DNA of 64,000 nucleotides, from the NCBI GenBank assembly GCA_017871115.1, contig JAFCIZ010000001.1, forward strand, positions 3,949,501-4,013,500, written 5' to 3'. The stretch comes from Cunninghamella blakesleeana (taxonomy: Eukaryota > Mucoromycota > Mucoromycetes > Mucorales > Cunninghamellaceae). Shown in pieces: positions 52,865-64,000 of the stretch (position 1 is its first letter; the number at the start of each line of letters is the position of its first letter). A model generated the notes under the pieces. That model had not been told where the DNA came from. It did not search any database and worked only from the letters and a program-made list of their open reading frames with translations. Made by a program: the position numbers and the translations under genes.

Positions 52865-54379
52865 TTAAGCAGAAGAAGATTTTTGCATAGAAGAAGTACG
52901 ACGACGTTCAGCCTTCTTTTCCTTGGTTTCCTTAACACGCTTGGCAAGTAATTGCTTGTATTCGGCTTCAGCTTCCTTGGAAGCTTCACCACGTCTACGC
53001 TTAAGAGCCTTTCTGTGACGTTTACGTTGTAAAGTGGCAGGAGTAACTAAACGTTGAATCTTGGGAGCCTTGGTGTAAGGTTTCTTTTCAGGATTCTTGG
53101 GTTGAACTTCACGGCGAATCACATACTTACGAACATCATCAGCATGAGTCAAGTTGAAGAATTTACGGATTTTGGAAGCACGTTTAGGACCAAGACGTTT
53201 AGGAACGGCAGTATCAGTTAAACCAGGGATATCTTGTTCACCTTGTTTAACAACGACAAGAGAGAGGACAGATAAATCAGATGAAACAATACAACCACGA
53301 ACGGATTTTCTCTTACGTTCACCAGTACGACGAGGACGGTAACAAGAGTGGCCCTTGGATAATAATAAACGGACACGGTGGGGTAATAAAACACCTTGCT
53401 TCATAGGGAAACCTTGTTTATCATTACCACCAGAGATACGGAAGACGTAACCTTTGAATTCATCACCGAGGGCGTCACCAGGGACTTCTTGAGACATACG
53501 CTTGTCATAGAATCCACGACTAGGTAAAATAAAATAAAATACCATTTTTTAATCAAAAAAAAGAAAATAAAAACATAATAAAATGAGCGAAATGAAGACG
53601 ATAATCATTTTTTTTTTTTGGATGTTTAAATAAATATAAATTTCTTATGGTGTTTATACTGTTTTTTTAATAAGGTGAGGAAATAACATAATATACACAC
53701 TTCTATATATTATCAATCCAAGTGAATCCGTTTATATCCTTTATGTATTTAATTCCATAAGAATCGATTATATATCCATTAATCTTAATTACTATTGTTT
53801 ATATCAAATGTTGTTCATAATTATATTTCTATATCCATTGACACTATCGTATTTATAAAAAAATCTTTTTCAAAATATCCATATTCAAGTGTACTTTCAA
53901 AAGCTGTTTTTTATTTCCTTTCTCTTTCGTTAATATTTCAACTGTGTATATTATGTATTTCAACACCCTATATATTATAAATAAATAAATAAATATATAA
54001 TAATTATATAATAAAACTTACAGACGACGTTCATCATCGATTTCGACTAATTTTTGGCAGCCAGTAGCTGGGTTGGCAATGTTAAGCTAAATAATAGTAA
54101 TAATAATAATGTATACGTATATAATATTTTTATATAAGTATAATTGTGCTAATATATATATATTATCCAATTCGTTGATATATCATGTATAATCCAATTT
54201 TGTTCACTTTATTATATATATATTTGTGGACTATCCAAAGTATAATAATTGTATATATAATAATCCATCCATCCATCCATCCATCCATTTATATTGAATT
54301 CACTAATTGAGATTATTTTTTAATCCATGATATTTTCTGTTATTCACAATAGGTAATGGTGCTTTTTATTTACCTTCAT
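52865..54379 (-). CDS. RPS6: Ribosomal protein eS6
   Basis: Small-subunit ribosomal protein, in other eukaryotes phosphorylated in its C-terminal tail by S6/AGC kinases. Exons: 54374-54379 (ATGAAG), 54022-54086, 52865-53519; 241 aa. The assembled start [19 protein letters not shown] is conserved, followed by [34 protein letters not shown], and [16 protein letters not shown]. The C-terminus ends [13 protein letters not shown], keeping the Ser cluster after a basic run. The first exon is six coding bases; introns are 287 and 502 nt, long for this window, and the first contains a CCAT repeat. Ribosomal-protein introns often carry regulation or small RNAs, but none was identified. Confidence 0.97.
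54264..54288 (+). repeat. (CCAT)n microsatellite in eS6 intron 1
   Basis: Six tandem CCAT units on the plus strand inside the first intron of the minus-strand eS6 gene. Confidence 0.9.
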
Positions 54380-55607
54380 GTTGATCTGCCACCACCAATT
54401 GGAAAAAAAAGAGGAGGTATAAATTCGAACTGTGGATTTTTGTTTTTTATAAAGAAAAATTAAAGAAAATATAAACTCCGATTTTTTTTGCTTTGATCAT
54501 ATTAAAATTAACATAATAAAAGATATAAACTAGGCGCGCGGGTAAAAGCACACGAATTACCAAGTAATTTCAATGTTATATTTGATTAAACATTATACTT
54601 TCTTACATAATATTATCGATTCAAAATAAAAAATGAATAAGCAATAATAGGATAATAATGAATGCTCTTTGTTTATATTCTGTAACTCAGTATGTCTCCT
54701 TTTTATTATCAAAAATTAAATAATAAAAATGAGAACAAAATTGAAAATATAGAAACCAGTTCTTATATATATATATCTTTTATAATAATATTTATATACT
54801 CTTCTTTTATGATGCCTATATTCATTAATTTACTTTTACATTCCTTATCTATGTGTCCTACTCACCGTACTCTTTTACTTGTTTATCTTGATTTAGATCT
54901 ATATACAATGTTTCATCAGTTATATATATATAATAATTAATAATACTTTATACAAGACCACCCATTGTCTATTTTAATATAGTCATTAGTAATATCTATT
55001 TTTTTCTGGAGTGTCCATTAGATATATAATGATATACACTATATAATTTTTGATTATGGTTTTTCGATACAATTCAGTTTTAAATTATCTATCCAGTTTG
55101 ATGCTGGTAATATATTAATAGAATATCAACAAATATGATTATTCATCTATCAACCATACCGATTTAATCCTTCCTGGAATATAATGTCAGTCAATATTTT
55201 AGAGTAAGCTAGCAATATTCTTTATTGATATATATAATGTTTTACTTAAATACAGGTTACTATTTATATATATATTATATTTTACTATACGCGTAGGAAA
55301 ATCTAATTAAATTATTACTTTTAATATTATTTTTAATTTTATACATAGTTTTTAATACTATTATTTAAAAAAAATGTATATCCTGGTACTATCAATTCAT
55401 GATATAAAATCATTGTATTATATATACATCAATTGATGTTTTTAATTACTTTGAATATTTCATTTCCTTTTCTGGCCTTTTTAGAAAATTTAATAGCCGC
55501 GCACCAAGCCTTTATTATTTATTTTCCTCAATTAATTTTTTCTTTTTTTCTTTCTCTTTCACTTTTTCTTTTTTTTTCTTTTTTTCGTCACTTATAAATA
55601 TATAAAA
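54380..55607. promoter_or_regulatory. Divergent intergenic region, eS6 / Tho1-like
   Basis: 1.2 kb between divergent starts. GC-rich patches stand out close to each gene: AGGCGCGCGGG at about 54533 on the eS6 side and AGCCGCGCACC at about 55495 on the other; they are likely promoter elements. The remainder is AT-rich and holds no recognisable gene. Confidence 0.45.
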
Positions 55608-56922
55608 ATGTCTGATAAATACTTAAAATTAAAAGTGAAAGAACTTCAAGGTAAAAAATAAAATAAAATACTGGAACAATGTATTAAATTTTTGGTATAA
55701 AAAATAATAAATAGTATTATTCATAATAGTAACGCGATATTTTTTATTTTATTTTATTATTTGTATTTATAATAGAAATATTACAAAAAAATGGTTTACC
55801 TCACACTGGTAAAAAGGAAGAGCTCATTGAACGATTAGTAAAACACGACGAAGAAAAAAAGACACTTGAAATCGACTCTTTAGAAGCTGAATTTGGCAAC
55901 TTGGAAGAATTTGATGAAACTAAGCTTAATTTAGAGTAAATAATAAGAGAATAATAACACGAACTATGTTTATATATTGATTGGAAACCTTTTCTTACTA
56001 TTGGTGTATTTTTATTATTGTTATTATTTTAATATTTATTAGTGAACTTAATGACACAGATCTTAAATCTTTTCAACAACAAAAATCAAGTGACGAAAAA
56101 CCAGCTAATTCTACTACCACTGCAACTTCATCAGATAAAAAGGATAATAGTGCTGATTCAAGTTTAACAGCAACGGATAATTCTAATAATACTAATGATG
56201 ATAGTACGTTAGAAACTAAAAAGGATGGTGATAACGACGTAACTAAACCTGTTAAAAAGGAAGGTACCAACTTTCAATTTACACCTATTGTATTTGATAA
56301 AAAAACTAATGAGAGTAATGTAAAGTCTGAATTATCTGATGCAGAAAAGAAAATGGAACGTGCAAAACGGTTTGGTGTACAAGTGAATGAATCTACAAAA
56401 CAGGAACTTCGTGCTAAAAGGTTTGGCATATCAAAGCCTACAAATAACCAACCTGTTTCTGGTAAAAAGCATTTTAATAAAGCTTCCCCAGCCCCAGCAG
56501 CAAAGGTAAAATAAAATAAACGAATAATAATACTAAAGGATTAAAAAGAATAAAAGATATCACGGATTAAATGAAATAAAATAAATAAGAATACAAAGTA
56601 GGATATAATTAATAAAAGAGTACATATATATGGCGTATTTTAAAATAATTAGGGCGTTGATCCTGAAGTACTTAAAAAACGTGCAGAAAGATTTGGATTA
56701 AGTAAACCTACTCCAACAACCAAATTATCTGCTGAAGATGAAGAAAAGAAACGAAAGCGTGCTGAACGATTTGCATCTGACTCTAATGTAAGAATGGATA
56801 AAAATAATAAATATATAATAATAAAACTATACAATTAAAATGATTTTTAAAACAGATTATTGATTTTATCTTTTTTTCATCATCTTTTTTATATTTTTAC
56901 ATAGAAAAAAGCAAAAAACTAG
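55608..56922 (+). CDS. THO1: SAP-domain RNA-binding protein, Tho1/SARNP (CIP29) type
   Basis: Nuclear protein linked to co-transcriptional mRNP assembly and export. Exons: 55608-55650, 55776-55935, 56043-56505, 56653-56787, 56905-56922; 272 aa. The N-terminal SAP domain (KLKVKELQEILQKNGLPHTGKK, EELIERLVKH) covers residues ~5-40. After an acidic, Ser/Thr/Asp-rich linker come repeated RAKRFG/RAERFG motifs (KRFGVQ, KRFGIS, ERFGLS, ERFAS) typical of Tho1 and SARNP. The last exon codes for five residues, KKAKN. The next gene begins only 201 bases downstream on the same strand. Confidence 0.9.
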
Positions 56923-57123
56923 AACAAAATTTTGATCACATGCTCATTTATTTGTAATTTTTTTTTATAAATAATTCATTTTCCACTTTTTTTATTCCTG
57001 ATTTTTTTTTTTCCCTTCCTTCCCCTTTTTACACTTTTTTTATTATTCTTTTCTTTCTCATTTTTTTCTATATTAGAAAAGTACTCATAACAAGAAAACG
57101 TTTTTAATATATATTTATAATAA

Positions 57124-58224
57124 ATGGAATCTAATTTAAAGACGAACTTGGAGTTACATAATCATTCTTCACTTGGTATAAGTCAAGCTTTAAAATCAAC
57201 ACCAACAGATATTGATAATATTGAACCTACAGGAATCAACTTGACAGATAATATGTTAAAAGAAGTGAATGAACAAGATAATATATTCAGTTGGGTGCGA
57301 TTTATGATATCCTTATATTATAATAAGGTACAATATAAATATAAATATAAAAATAATATTACAAACATATATATATATATATATATACGTATATATAAAT
57401 ACAATTGTATTTTAGGTTGCTGTCAATATCTTTGGTTGTGTTACTGGGTGGCATTGGTATGATCAAATTGATAAACATATCCTTCTTGGTGCTCTACCGA
57501 CTCCCGCTTTAATACGAGACTTAAAATCAAGAAATCAAATAGGTGCTCTAATCAACTTATGCTCAGAATTCCCAGGTTTTACAGATCTTAATGAAGAATT
57601 AAATATTTTACAGATACGATTACCAACACCTGACTTTACTACACCAACTTTAGATACGCTACATCGAGGGGTAGATATTATTATTGATATTTTAAATCAG
57701 CAATCATCCTCTATTTATATCCATTGTAAAGGTAAATAGCTTAAAATAAAAGTAATAATAAAAGATCATATATTTATAAACATATACTTGATATATATAA
57801 AAGTGACACGCAAATATTAAATTGGATCTGAATTAAAATATATATGTTTTCTTTTTATAGCTGGAAGGGGTAGAAGTGCAACATTAGTCATGTGTTATCT
57901 TCTTAAAAAATATAAGTTGGATCCAACTCAAGCTCAAGATATTATATTGAATCATAGACCTCAGGTATTATTATTATTATTATTATGTATATATACATAA
58001 ATATCATTGAGTCAATTGTATGTATATGTAAGTGTATACTTTTTACTAATATCTATCTTTTTTTATATATTTTCATTTTTTTAAAATAAAATAAAATAAA
58101 ATAGGTCGACAAGCTTTTATTTAAAAATGAAGAGGTTCGAGCTTTTTATAAACAAGTACTTGCAGATGCAGAAGCCAAAAAGTTTACTCGTATACCCTAT
58201 CCTCACCAGGTTAACAGTCAATAA
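57124..58224 (+). CDS. Dual-specificity phosphatase, PTPMT1-like
   Basis: Probable mitochondrial phosphatidylglycerophosphate phosphatase or related lipid/protein phosphatase. Exons: 57124-57327, 57416-57731, 57861-57964, 58105-58224; 247 aa. The signature is HCKAGRGRSAT (C-x5-R-S/T), with the general acid region at LPTPDFTTPT. The section before it (RFMISLYYNKVAV, WYDQIDKHILLGALPT, INLCSEF) fits the PTPMT1 family more than cytosolic DUSPs. The N-terminal ~45 residues are acidic and Asn/Thr-rich rather than a clear presequence, so localisation is uncertain. It sits convergent to the Tma46 gene. Confidence 0.88.
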
Positions 58225-58593
58225 TAGTACATAATACATCTACATACGTCATCACCATCAGTATTATTCATTTATAAATAAATATAAAGATACATTACTT
58301 TTATATATACAAATCCATCTTACTAAACTCAATCCATATATATATATATATATATATGATCTTGATATTTCATATTTAAATTTTTTACCTAAAAAACACG
58401 TGGTGTCAAATGATATTACTCTTAATCAAATTTTAAAACATAAAACAAAAAAATTAATACATATAAATATAATTTTAGAGTCGATAATATATACATACAT
58501 ACATATATATATCACTTTATTAAAATATACTCCTCTTTTTTTTTTATTATATTGAAATATATATTTATTTTTATTTTTAATTTTATTTTTTAT
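58225..58593. other. Convergent 3' region, phosphatase / Tma46
   Basis: 369 bases of AT-rich DNA with TA and ATAC repeats (58330-58352, 58490-58512). No gene seen. Confidence 0.4.
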
Positions 58594-60008
58594 TTAATTG
58601 GAAGCACCGTTTTCTATAGTGGTTTCCTGTACGGATACATTTCCTAATCTAGAAGCTAATCTTTCTTGTTCTAATAAATCTCTTTCACGTTCAGCTTCCT
58701 CCCGATCATAAGCGGTAAGATCAATAGCATCATCATCATCTTCCATATCTTCTGCCAATGAAGGATTAAAGTCAAAGAGATCGCGACCAGACATACCTTG
58801 AGATCTACCAGCTTTCCATTTTGTTTCTTTAGCCTTACGTACAGCAGCTTCATCTGCATCTTTTTTAGCTGTTCGGTCCTTCTTCCATTGATTAAATGAT
58901 TCAAGTGTGACAGGTGTAAGGTTAGAGCCTAATTTATGACGCTATAATTGATAGAATAATAGTATAAAAATGAAATAAATAATAAGAATATAAATAGTAC
59001 CATTAATTAAATATTTTCTTATATCGTTCCATCTATATTTATATTTATATTTATATAATAAAATAAATCAGAGTATAAGCTTACTTCAGTTTCTAAAAAT
59101 TCTTCCAGAGATATTTCAGATTTTTCTTCTTTAACTTGTTTTGATTTAAGTACAAAACCAGGTGGAAGAGCATGCTTATACTTACAATTTACACCTATTA
59201 GAAATAAAATAAAACAAATCAATTATATGCTAATCGTATATTATTCTCTCTCTCTCTCTTTATCTTATTTTATAAATTTTACTATCTTACCTCCATTAGG
59301 ACATTCCCAAAACCAACCATATTTGCTTGATTCGATGGCTTCCAAAAAATATTTACAAACAATATCTGTTGGAGGTTGTTTACCAGCTTTACTTTTAACG
59401 ACTTGTTCAAGTTTTTCTTGATCCCATTTCTCCATAGTATCTAAAAATCAGAAAGAGTGGAGTATAAAAAATAAATATATATATAAATGTCAAATATATA
59501 TATTTGTGTATATTTGTTTTTGCGGTTATATATATAGCTGTTTCATATATTATTATTTAAAATACTAAAAAAAAAAATTACCGTTCTCTTTATCTTCTTC
59601 TCTTGAATCAGTATATAAATCTTTCTTGTCCACTTTACGATTAACGTTGAGGTCGTGAGAGAATTTACATTTATTGCCTTTGTCACAGTTGCCATTCTTA
59701 AAGTTGATACAAAGTACAGATTTAGGATCAGTACCAAAAGGTACTTTTTGGACGATCTGAACAGGTTTAAATAATTCTTGAAGTTCTTGCTTACGCTTTT
59801 CTTCTTCAGCTTTTTTATCTGCAATACTTTTTTTGGCTTGAACTTTAGCTGCTGATTCTTGATTGTTTTTAGCTTGTTGTTGAACTGTCTGGATATATTT
59901 TTGAACTTTACTGGATTTATTTTTATTTTTCATACCAAAGGTTTTATCTTCGACAGCCTTGGCTGATTTTTTTTTATCTGACTTGGTCTGATTTTTTTTG
60001 GGAGGCAT
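58594..60008 (-). CDS. TMA46: CCCH zinc-finger protein Tma46 / ZC3H15 (DFRP1)
   Basis: Partner of the DRG1/Rbg1 GTPase on translating ribosomes. Exons: 59582-60008, 59291-59440, 59085-59194, 58594-58941; 344 aa. The N-terminus is Lys-rich ([33 protein letters not shown]), as in the family. The first CCCH finger is [19 protein letters not shown]; the second, [22 protein letters not shown], is split by the intron after Asn-Gly-Gly. A further basic segment ([19 protein letters not shown]) is the DFRP domain region that binds the GTPase. The C-terminal end is acidic ([12 protein letters not shown]). All junctions join in phase. Confidence 0.95.
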
Positions 60009-61058
60009 GATTAATTTTCAAAAATGAAATAAATAAGAAATAATAGAAAGTAGACGAAGAAACAGAAAAAAAAAAAAAATACAAGTTAAGAAAAGTGAAA
60101 AAAAAAATTTCGTACAAACAAAAAAAAACACACTATTTAAAAAAAAATAATAATTAAAATTCAGCTGCGGCGGGCCAGTCATGCCCTGAATATATTTATA
60201 TATTAATTTGTATCTACAATAAAGAGTGTTTTCCATCGTTCATACCTATTTATATATTAATTTACTATTTTTGTTTAAGAAATAATGGTTTATATATTTT
60301 TATATTAAAAAATAGGTGTTTATAAAATTAATAAAAAATAAAAAATATATTAAATATCACATTTGTATAAAGTGAGCATAGCATAAAATTCTTTTTTGGC
60401 ATTAGGTGATTTATATATTAAAGTATTATAGTTCAATATTTTCATATAAGTGGTAAGGAAAATTGGAGTAAGAAATATTTTCTCTCGTAAATAAAAAAGT
60501 TATCAGATATTTTTATTATTAATATAAAAGAAGAATCAGTAGGTGTATAAAACATTGAGTGATCTATGATCAAGTTAGGCGCCATGCCACTAGCAATGAT
60601 ACTCATTGCTACATCGGATTTTTTGAAGTTCAAAATACTTAAATTTGGGGGAAAAAAAGGTATAGTTAAAACAAAAAGGCTCACCAGAATTCCTGGTACT
60701 CTTTTCATTAATTTATTATTTTATATTGACATTTTATTATTTAATAAGCAAATATGAAGCTGTAATATATTTAATAATTATTTATTTCCAAAAACTTTTT
60801 TTGATTAAGATAGGTTCATAGTATTTAAAAAAAATGGACCAGTAAAAAAAATAAGAGGCTGAGATTGAAATTTTTATATAAAAAATCTATTTGATTTTTT
60901 ACTTTTATCCTCTTTTTTTCTTTTTCTTTTTTATTTTCTTTTTATCTCTATTTTTTAAATAATAATAATAATAATTATATACTCTTATTTAAGTTGTTAT
61001 ATAAATAATAAACCATATACTAGTATTATTATTAACATCTTATTTATATTTTTATACT
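60009..61058. promoter_or_regulatory. Divergent intergenic region, Tma46 / GH5
   Basis: 1 kb between divergent starts. A GC-richer patch at 60160-60190 is close to the Tma46 start. A stretch at 60362-60708 looks partly coding on the minus strand and is discussed separately. The 150 bases before the GH5 start are pyrimidine-rich, then AAT-rich. Confidence 0.45.
60362..60708 (-). pseudogene. Possible gene remnant, frames interrupted
   Basis: On the minus strand, ATG at 60706-60708 opens MKRVPGILVS, then a region reading SDVAMSIIASGMAPNLIIDH with mixed, coding-like composition. The frame ends near 60442; a different frame then reads TLIYKSPNAKKEFYAMLTLY before stop at about 60355. No GT donor lies between the two parts, so splicing does not join them. 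This would fit a decayed gene or transposon scrap; no family was recognised and it may simply be chance. Confidence 0.2.
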
Positions 61059-64000
61059 ATGGTTACTGAAAATATATATGAGCCAGTATTAATTGATAAC
61101 TCTATTGAAAATGTCAAATCAACTATAACTGAATTTGACTCAAATACCGCGACGACAACAATAACAACTACTGTTGAAAGTGATCCTGTTTTAAATAATA
61201 CAATAAAGGCTAATACGGCAGATAATACTTCAGCACAATATTGGGGATCACCTATTTACCACCACGGTAGATGGTTCAAAGATGGTATGGGTAGGACATT
61301 ATTAATACGTGGTATCAATGTATGTGGATCTTCTAAATTACCTACTCATCCTTATAAAGGGTCTACTCACTTGTATGATGAGTCTTTTTGGGATCACACT
61401 AATGTCAGTTTTGTCAATCGTCCTTTTCCTTTAGAAGAAGCTCACATACATTTTTCTCGTCTTCAAGCTTGGGGGTTCACTTTTATCCGTTTATTGGTAC
61501 CTTGGGAGACTTTAGAGCACCGTCGTGGAGAATATGACGAAACATATATAGATTATTTGAGAAATTTGATCACAATTATGGGCGAATATGGTATAAAATG
61601 TTTAATAGATCCTCATCAAGATACTGTAAGTGAATCTTTTTTTTTTAATGTATATATATAACTCGTTTTTGATATCATTAAAAAAAAATGAATAATTATT
61701 TAAAGTTTAATGTCATCCTGTCATTTTTTTTTTATGTTTATTTTTTTTAAGTGGTCTCGTTTTTCAGGTGGATCAGGTGCTCCTGGCTGGACTTTTGAAA
61801 TTGCTGGTTTAGATATAAAGTCATTTAAAGAAACAGGTGCCGCTTATGTTCACAATACGAATGCAGTGCCCGGTGATCCATTACCTATGGTTTGGCCTAC
61901 TAACTATACAAAACTTGCTTGCTGTAATAATTATTTTTTATATTTATTTATTAAAAAAAGAATATTCAAAAACAAAAATAATGTTTATATATATCTATAT
62001 ATACAGCGTAAAATACTAAATTTTTATTATTTTTATTTCTTTTATCTAATATCTTTTATTGAATTTCAGGTACAATGTTTACATTATTTTGGGGTGGTGA
62101 TACATTTGCCCCTAAACACACTTATGAAGGACAATCAATTCAACAACTACTTCAGAGTCATTTTATCAACGCATTTAAACACTTGGCAACAAGACTCGAA
62201 GATTTGGATCCTGTTGTTGGTTTTGAAGTGATAGTAAGTACATGTTTTAGTTTATTTCTTTTACATTTTATCTGATATATTCTATATAATATAATATAAT
62301 GTAATTATTTTAATATTTATTATTTTTTTTATTTTTTTATTTTTTTCAAAAAAAAAAAAAAAAAGAATGAACCTTCACCTGGTTATATTGGACTTCCCAC
62401 ATTAAAAGCATTTGACCCTGTAGTCAATTTAATATTTGGCGATGCCCCTACTCCACTTCAAAGTTTTGCGTTAGGTGATGGTATTCCTCAAAAAGTAGGT
62501 GTCTATATTAAATCATGGCCTTTCCCTACTAAGAAATCACATAGTCGAGTCATCAATGAAAACAAGGTATCTGCATGGTTAAACGGAGGATCATGTGTTT
62601 GGAAACAACATGGTGTATGGGATATAAAAAATGAAAAACCTATTTTATTGGCATCTGACTATTTCTCAAAGGACCCAAAGACTGGTAAAAAAGTAGATTT
62701 CTATCAAGATTTCTATGTACCCTTTGTAAACAAATATGCTACATCTATCCAAGAAGTAAAGAAATCATGGTATTGCTTTGTGGAACCTATGGCCAATGAG
62801 GTACTTCTTTTTTTTATAAGATCAGTTATATACTAAATATATATACTTTCAAAAGTGTTTTTATTTACTCATATATATATATATTAACAGAAATCACCAA
62901 TATTTACCAAAGATGACCACCAGCATAACCTTGTATATGCTCCTCATTGGTACGATTTGAATTGCTTATTTTACAAGAAATTTAATTCAAGAATGACTCA
63001 TGATGTTCAACAATTACAAAATGTAAATAATGATATAAATATATATCAATATAATTAATATAATTTTTTTTCTTTTTTTTTGTAAAAAGAAACAATACTA
63101 ATATTACTTGTAAAATATTTAATAATGGTAATGTATTATATATATATATATATATAGGGTGGTAATGTTATCTCTGCAACTTACTTTGGACAAAAAGGTG
63201 TAAAAAAGAATTATGCAGGACAAATCAAGAATATTAAACAAAGTGGGTTAGATAATATTGGCCAAGTACCAACTTTATTTGGGGAAGTAGGTATTCCAAT
63301 GGATATCAATGATCGATATGCTTTTAAAACCGGTGATTATTCTCAACAAACACAATTTCTAGATGCTGTTATTTATGCTTTAGAATCAAGTTTAGTTAGT
63401 TTTACGTAAGTTAACATATATTTATATATTATAATATATAGAATGATATAGTTATGTGTACTTTTTTTTTTTGGTTTATATATAACTATAGTTTATGGAA
63501 TTATGATGTCAGTAATGATGATGAATACGGTGATCATTGGAATGGTGAAAACTTTTCTCTTTATTCTTCAAAAAATAAACAGCTTTTAAATGATTCTGCA
63601 AATATGGTGTCATTAAACGGTGAACAATTGAATGAAGGTGGCCGTGTTCTTACTGCAGCTTTGGTAATATTCATATTTGCAACTATTTAATTTTTATACT
63701 AATTATAATACTTATTTTGTTTTTATATTTATCTAGCGACCTTATGCAAGTAAAATAGCTGGTACTCCTAAAGTTTCAAATTTCGACATGGATAAATTGT
63801 TATACACTTTAGTATTTTTACCATTTAATGAAAAAGAATTAGAAGAACAACAAAAATTAGGATGGGAAATAAATCATGCGAAAGCAACACAAACTGAAAT
63901 ATATATACCAAACTATCAATATCAACAAGTTGAATTAGATATCCAAGTAAATTATGGCCAATGTAAATATATTCCTGAAAAGCAAACTATATATCATGAA
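61059..64000 (+). CDS. GH5 ergosteryl-beta-glucosidase/EGCrP-like enzyme (3' end outside window)
   Basis: Fungal glycoside hydrolase family 5 enzyme related to endoglycoceramidase-related proteins, which split sterol glucosides or glucosylceramide. Exons: 61059-61625, 61752-61923, 62070-62233, 62366-62800, 62891-63022, 63158-63405, 63492-63663, 63737-64000 (open); 718 codons so far. After an acidic/Thr-rich N-terminus, YHHGRWFKDGMGRTLLIRGINVCGSSK opens the barrel. Key parts are LIDPHQDTWSRFSGG, LFWGGDTFAPKH, the acid/base Glu in FEVINEPSPGY (the intron falls between Ile and Asn) and the nucleophile Glu in LFGEVGIPMD. No signal peptide is visible, as in intracellular members. The reading frame is open at the window end, inside the C-terminal beta domain. 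Confidence 0.93.

Noticed and set aside
54264..54288. CCAT repeat as telomere-like or structural repeat
   Set aside because: Only six units, inside an intron; an ordinary microsatellite.
54692..54940. 82-codon plus-strand frame in the eS6 upstream region
   Set aside because: Translation is dominated by Ile, Tyr, Phe, Leu and Asn, the composition of random AT-rich DNA here; no splice or family support.

Overview
This 64 kb window is nuclear DNA from an intron-rich, strongly AT-rich fungus, probably an early-diverging lineage of the Mucoromycota (Mucorales) type. Signs of this are a Pkc1-type kinase with HR1-C2-C1 architecture, a Chs7 chitin synthase chaperone, an AspB/Cdc3-class septin, a GH5 ergosteryl-glucosidase-like enzyme, several G-alpha genes, short GT..AG introns, and intergenic DNA made mostly of homopolymers and AT microsatellites. 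The taxon is an inference. No tRNA, rRNA, transposon, CRISPR array or prokaryote-type operon was recognised.

Layout, left to right: the last codons of an unknown plus-strand gene (1-56); a minus-strand G-alpha with eight coding exons, one of only 6 nt (77-2038); a Sac7/Bag7-type RhoGAP (3657-5425, -); a small orphan (5989-6237, -); Bro1/ALIX (7243-10867, +); a second G-alpha (12892-14262, +); Chs7 (15705-17104, +); a Glo3-type ArfGAP (17783-19851, +); two small convergent unknown genes (20020-20581 + and 20651-20933 -); septin (22432-24517, +); TIM21 (25014-26107, -) head to head with ARPC5 (26300-27196, +); a hexokinase-like protein with lost ATP-binding motifs (27383-29151, -); a low-complexity orphan (31126-32115, +); ribosomal protein eS24 (32904-33839, +); protein kinase C (34396-39610, -); dipeptidyl peptidase III (41668-44302, +); RNase P/MRP subunit Rpp29/Pop4 (44601-45717, -); inner-ring nucleoporin Nup192/205 (46093-52610, +); ribosomal protein eS6 (52865-54379, -); a Tho1/SARNP SAP-domain protein (55608-56922, +); a PTPMT1-like phosphatase (57124-58224, +); a Tma46/ZC3H15 CCCH protein (58594-60008, -); and a GH5 sterol-glucosidase-like enzyme running off the right edge (61059-64000, +).

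The genes form no single pathway. There is loose thematic grouping: polarity and cell-wall signalling (two G-alphas, RhoGAP, PKC, septin, ARPC5, Chs7), membrane traffic (Bro1, ArfGAP) and translation/RNA (eS24, eS6, Rpp29, Tma46, Tho1). PKC and RhoGAP belong to the Rho1 cell-wall-integrity circuit in yeasts, and Chs7 delivers the chitin synthase that acts in wall building.

Gene models were assembled by hand from reading frame, GT/AG sites and known family motifs. Exon coordinates are in each entry; every multi-exon model given with exons sums to a whole number of codons. The most unusual points are: a 6-nt microexon in the first G-alpha that restores two conserved residues; a dipeptidyl peptidase III whose zinc motif is HELGH instead of the family's HELLGH; a hexokinase homologue that keeps its glucose-binding residues but lacks the phosphate/ATP loops; and a repeated habit of starting genes with a tiny coding exon (3, 6, 6, 7, 10 and 17 nt).
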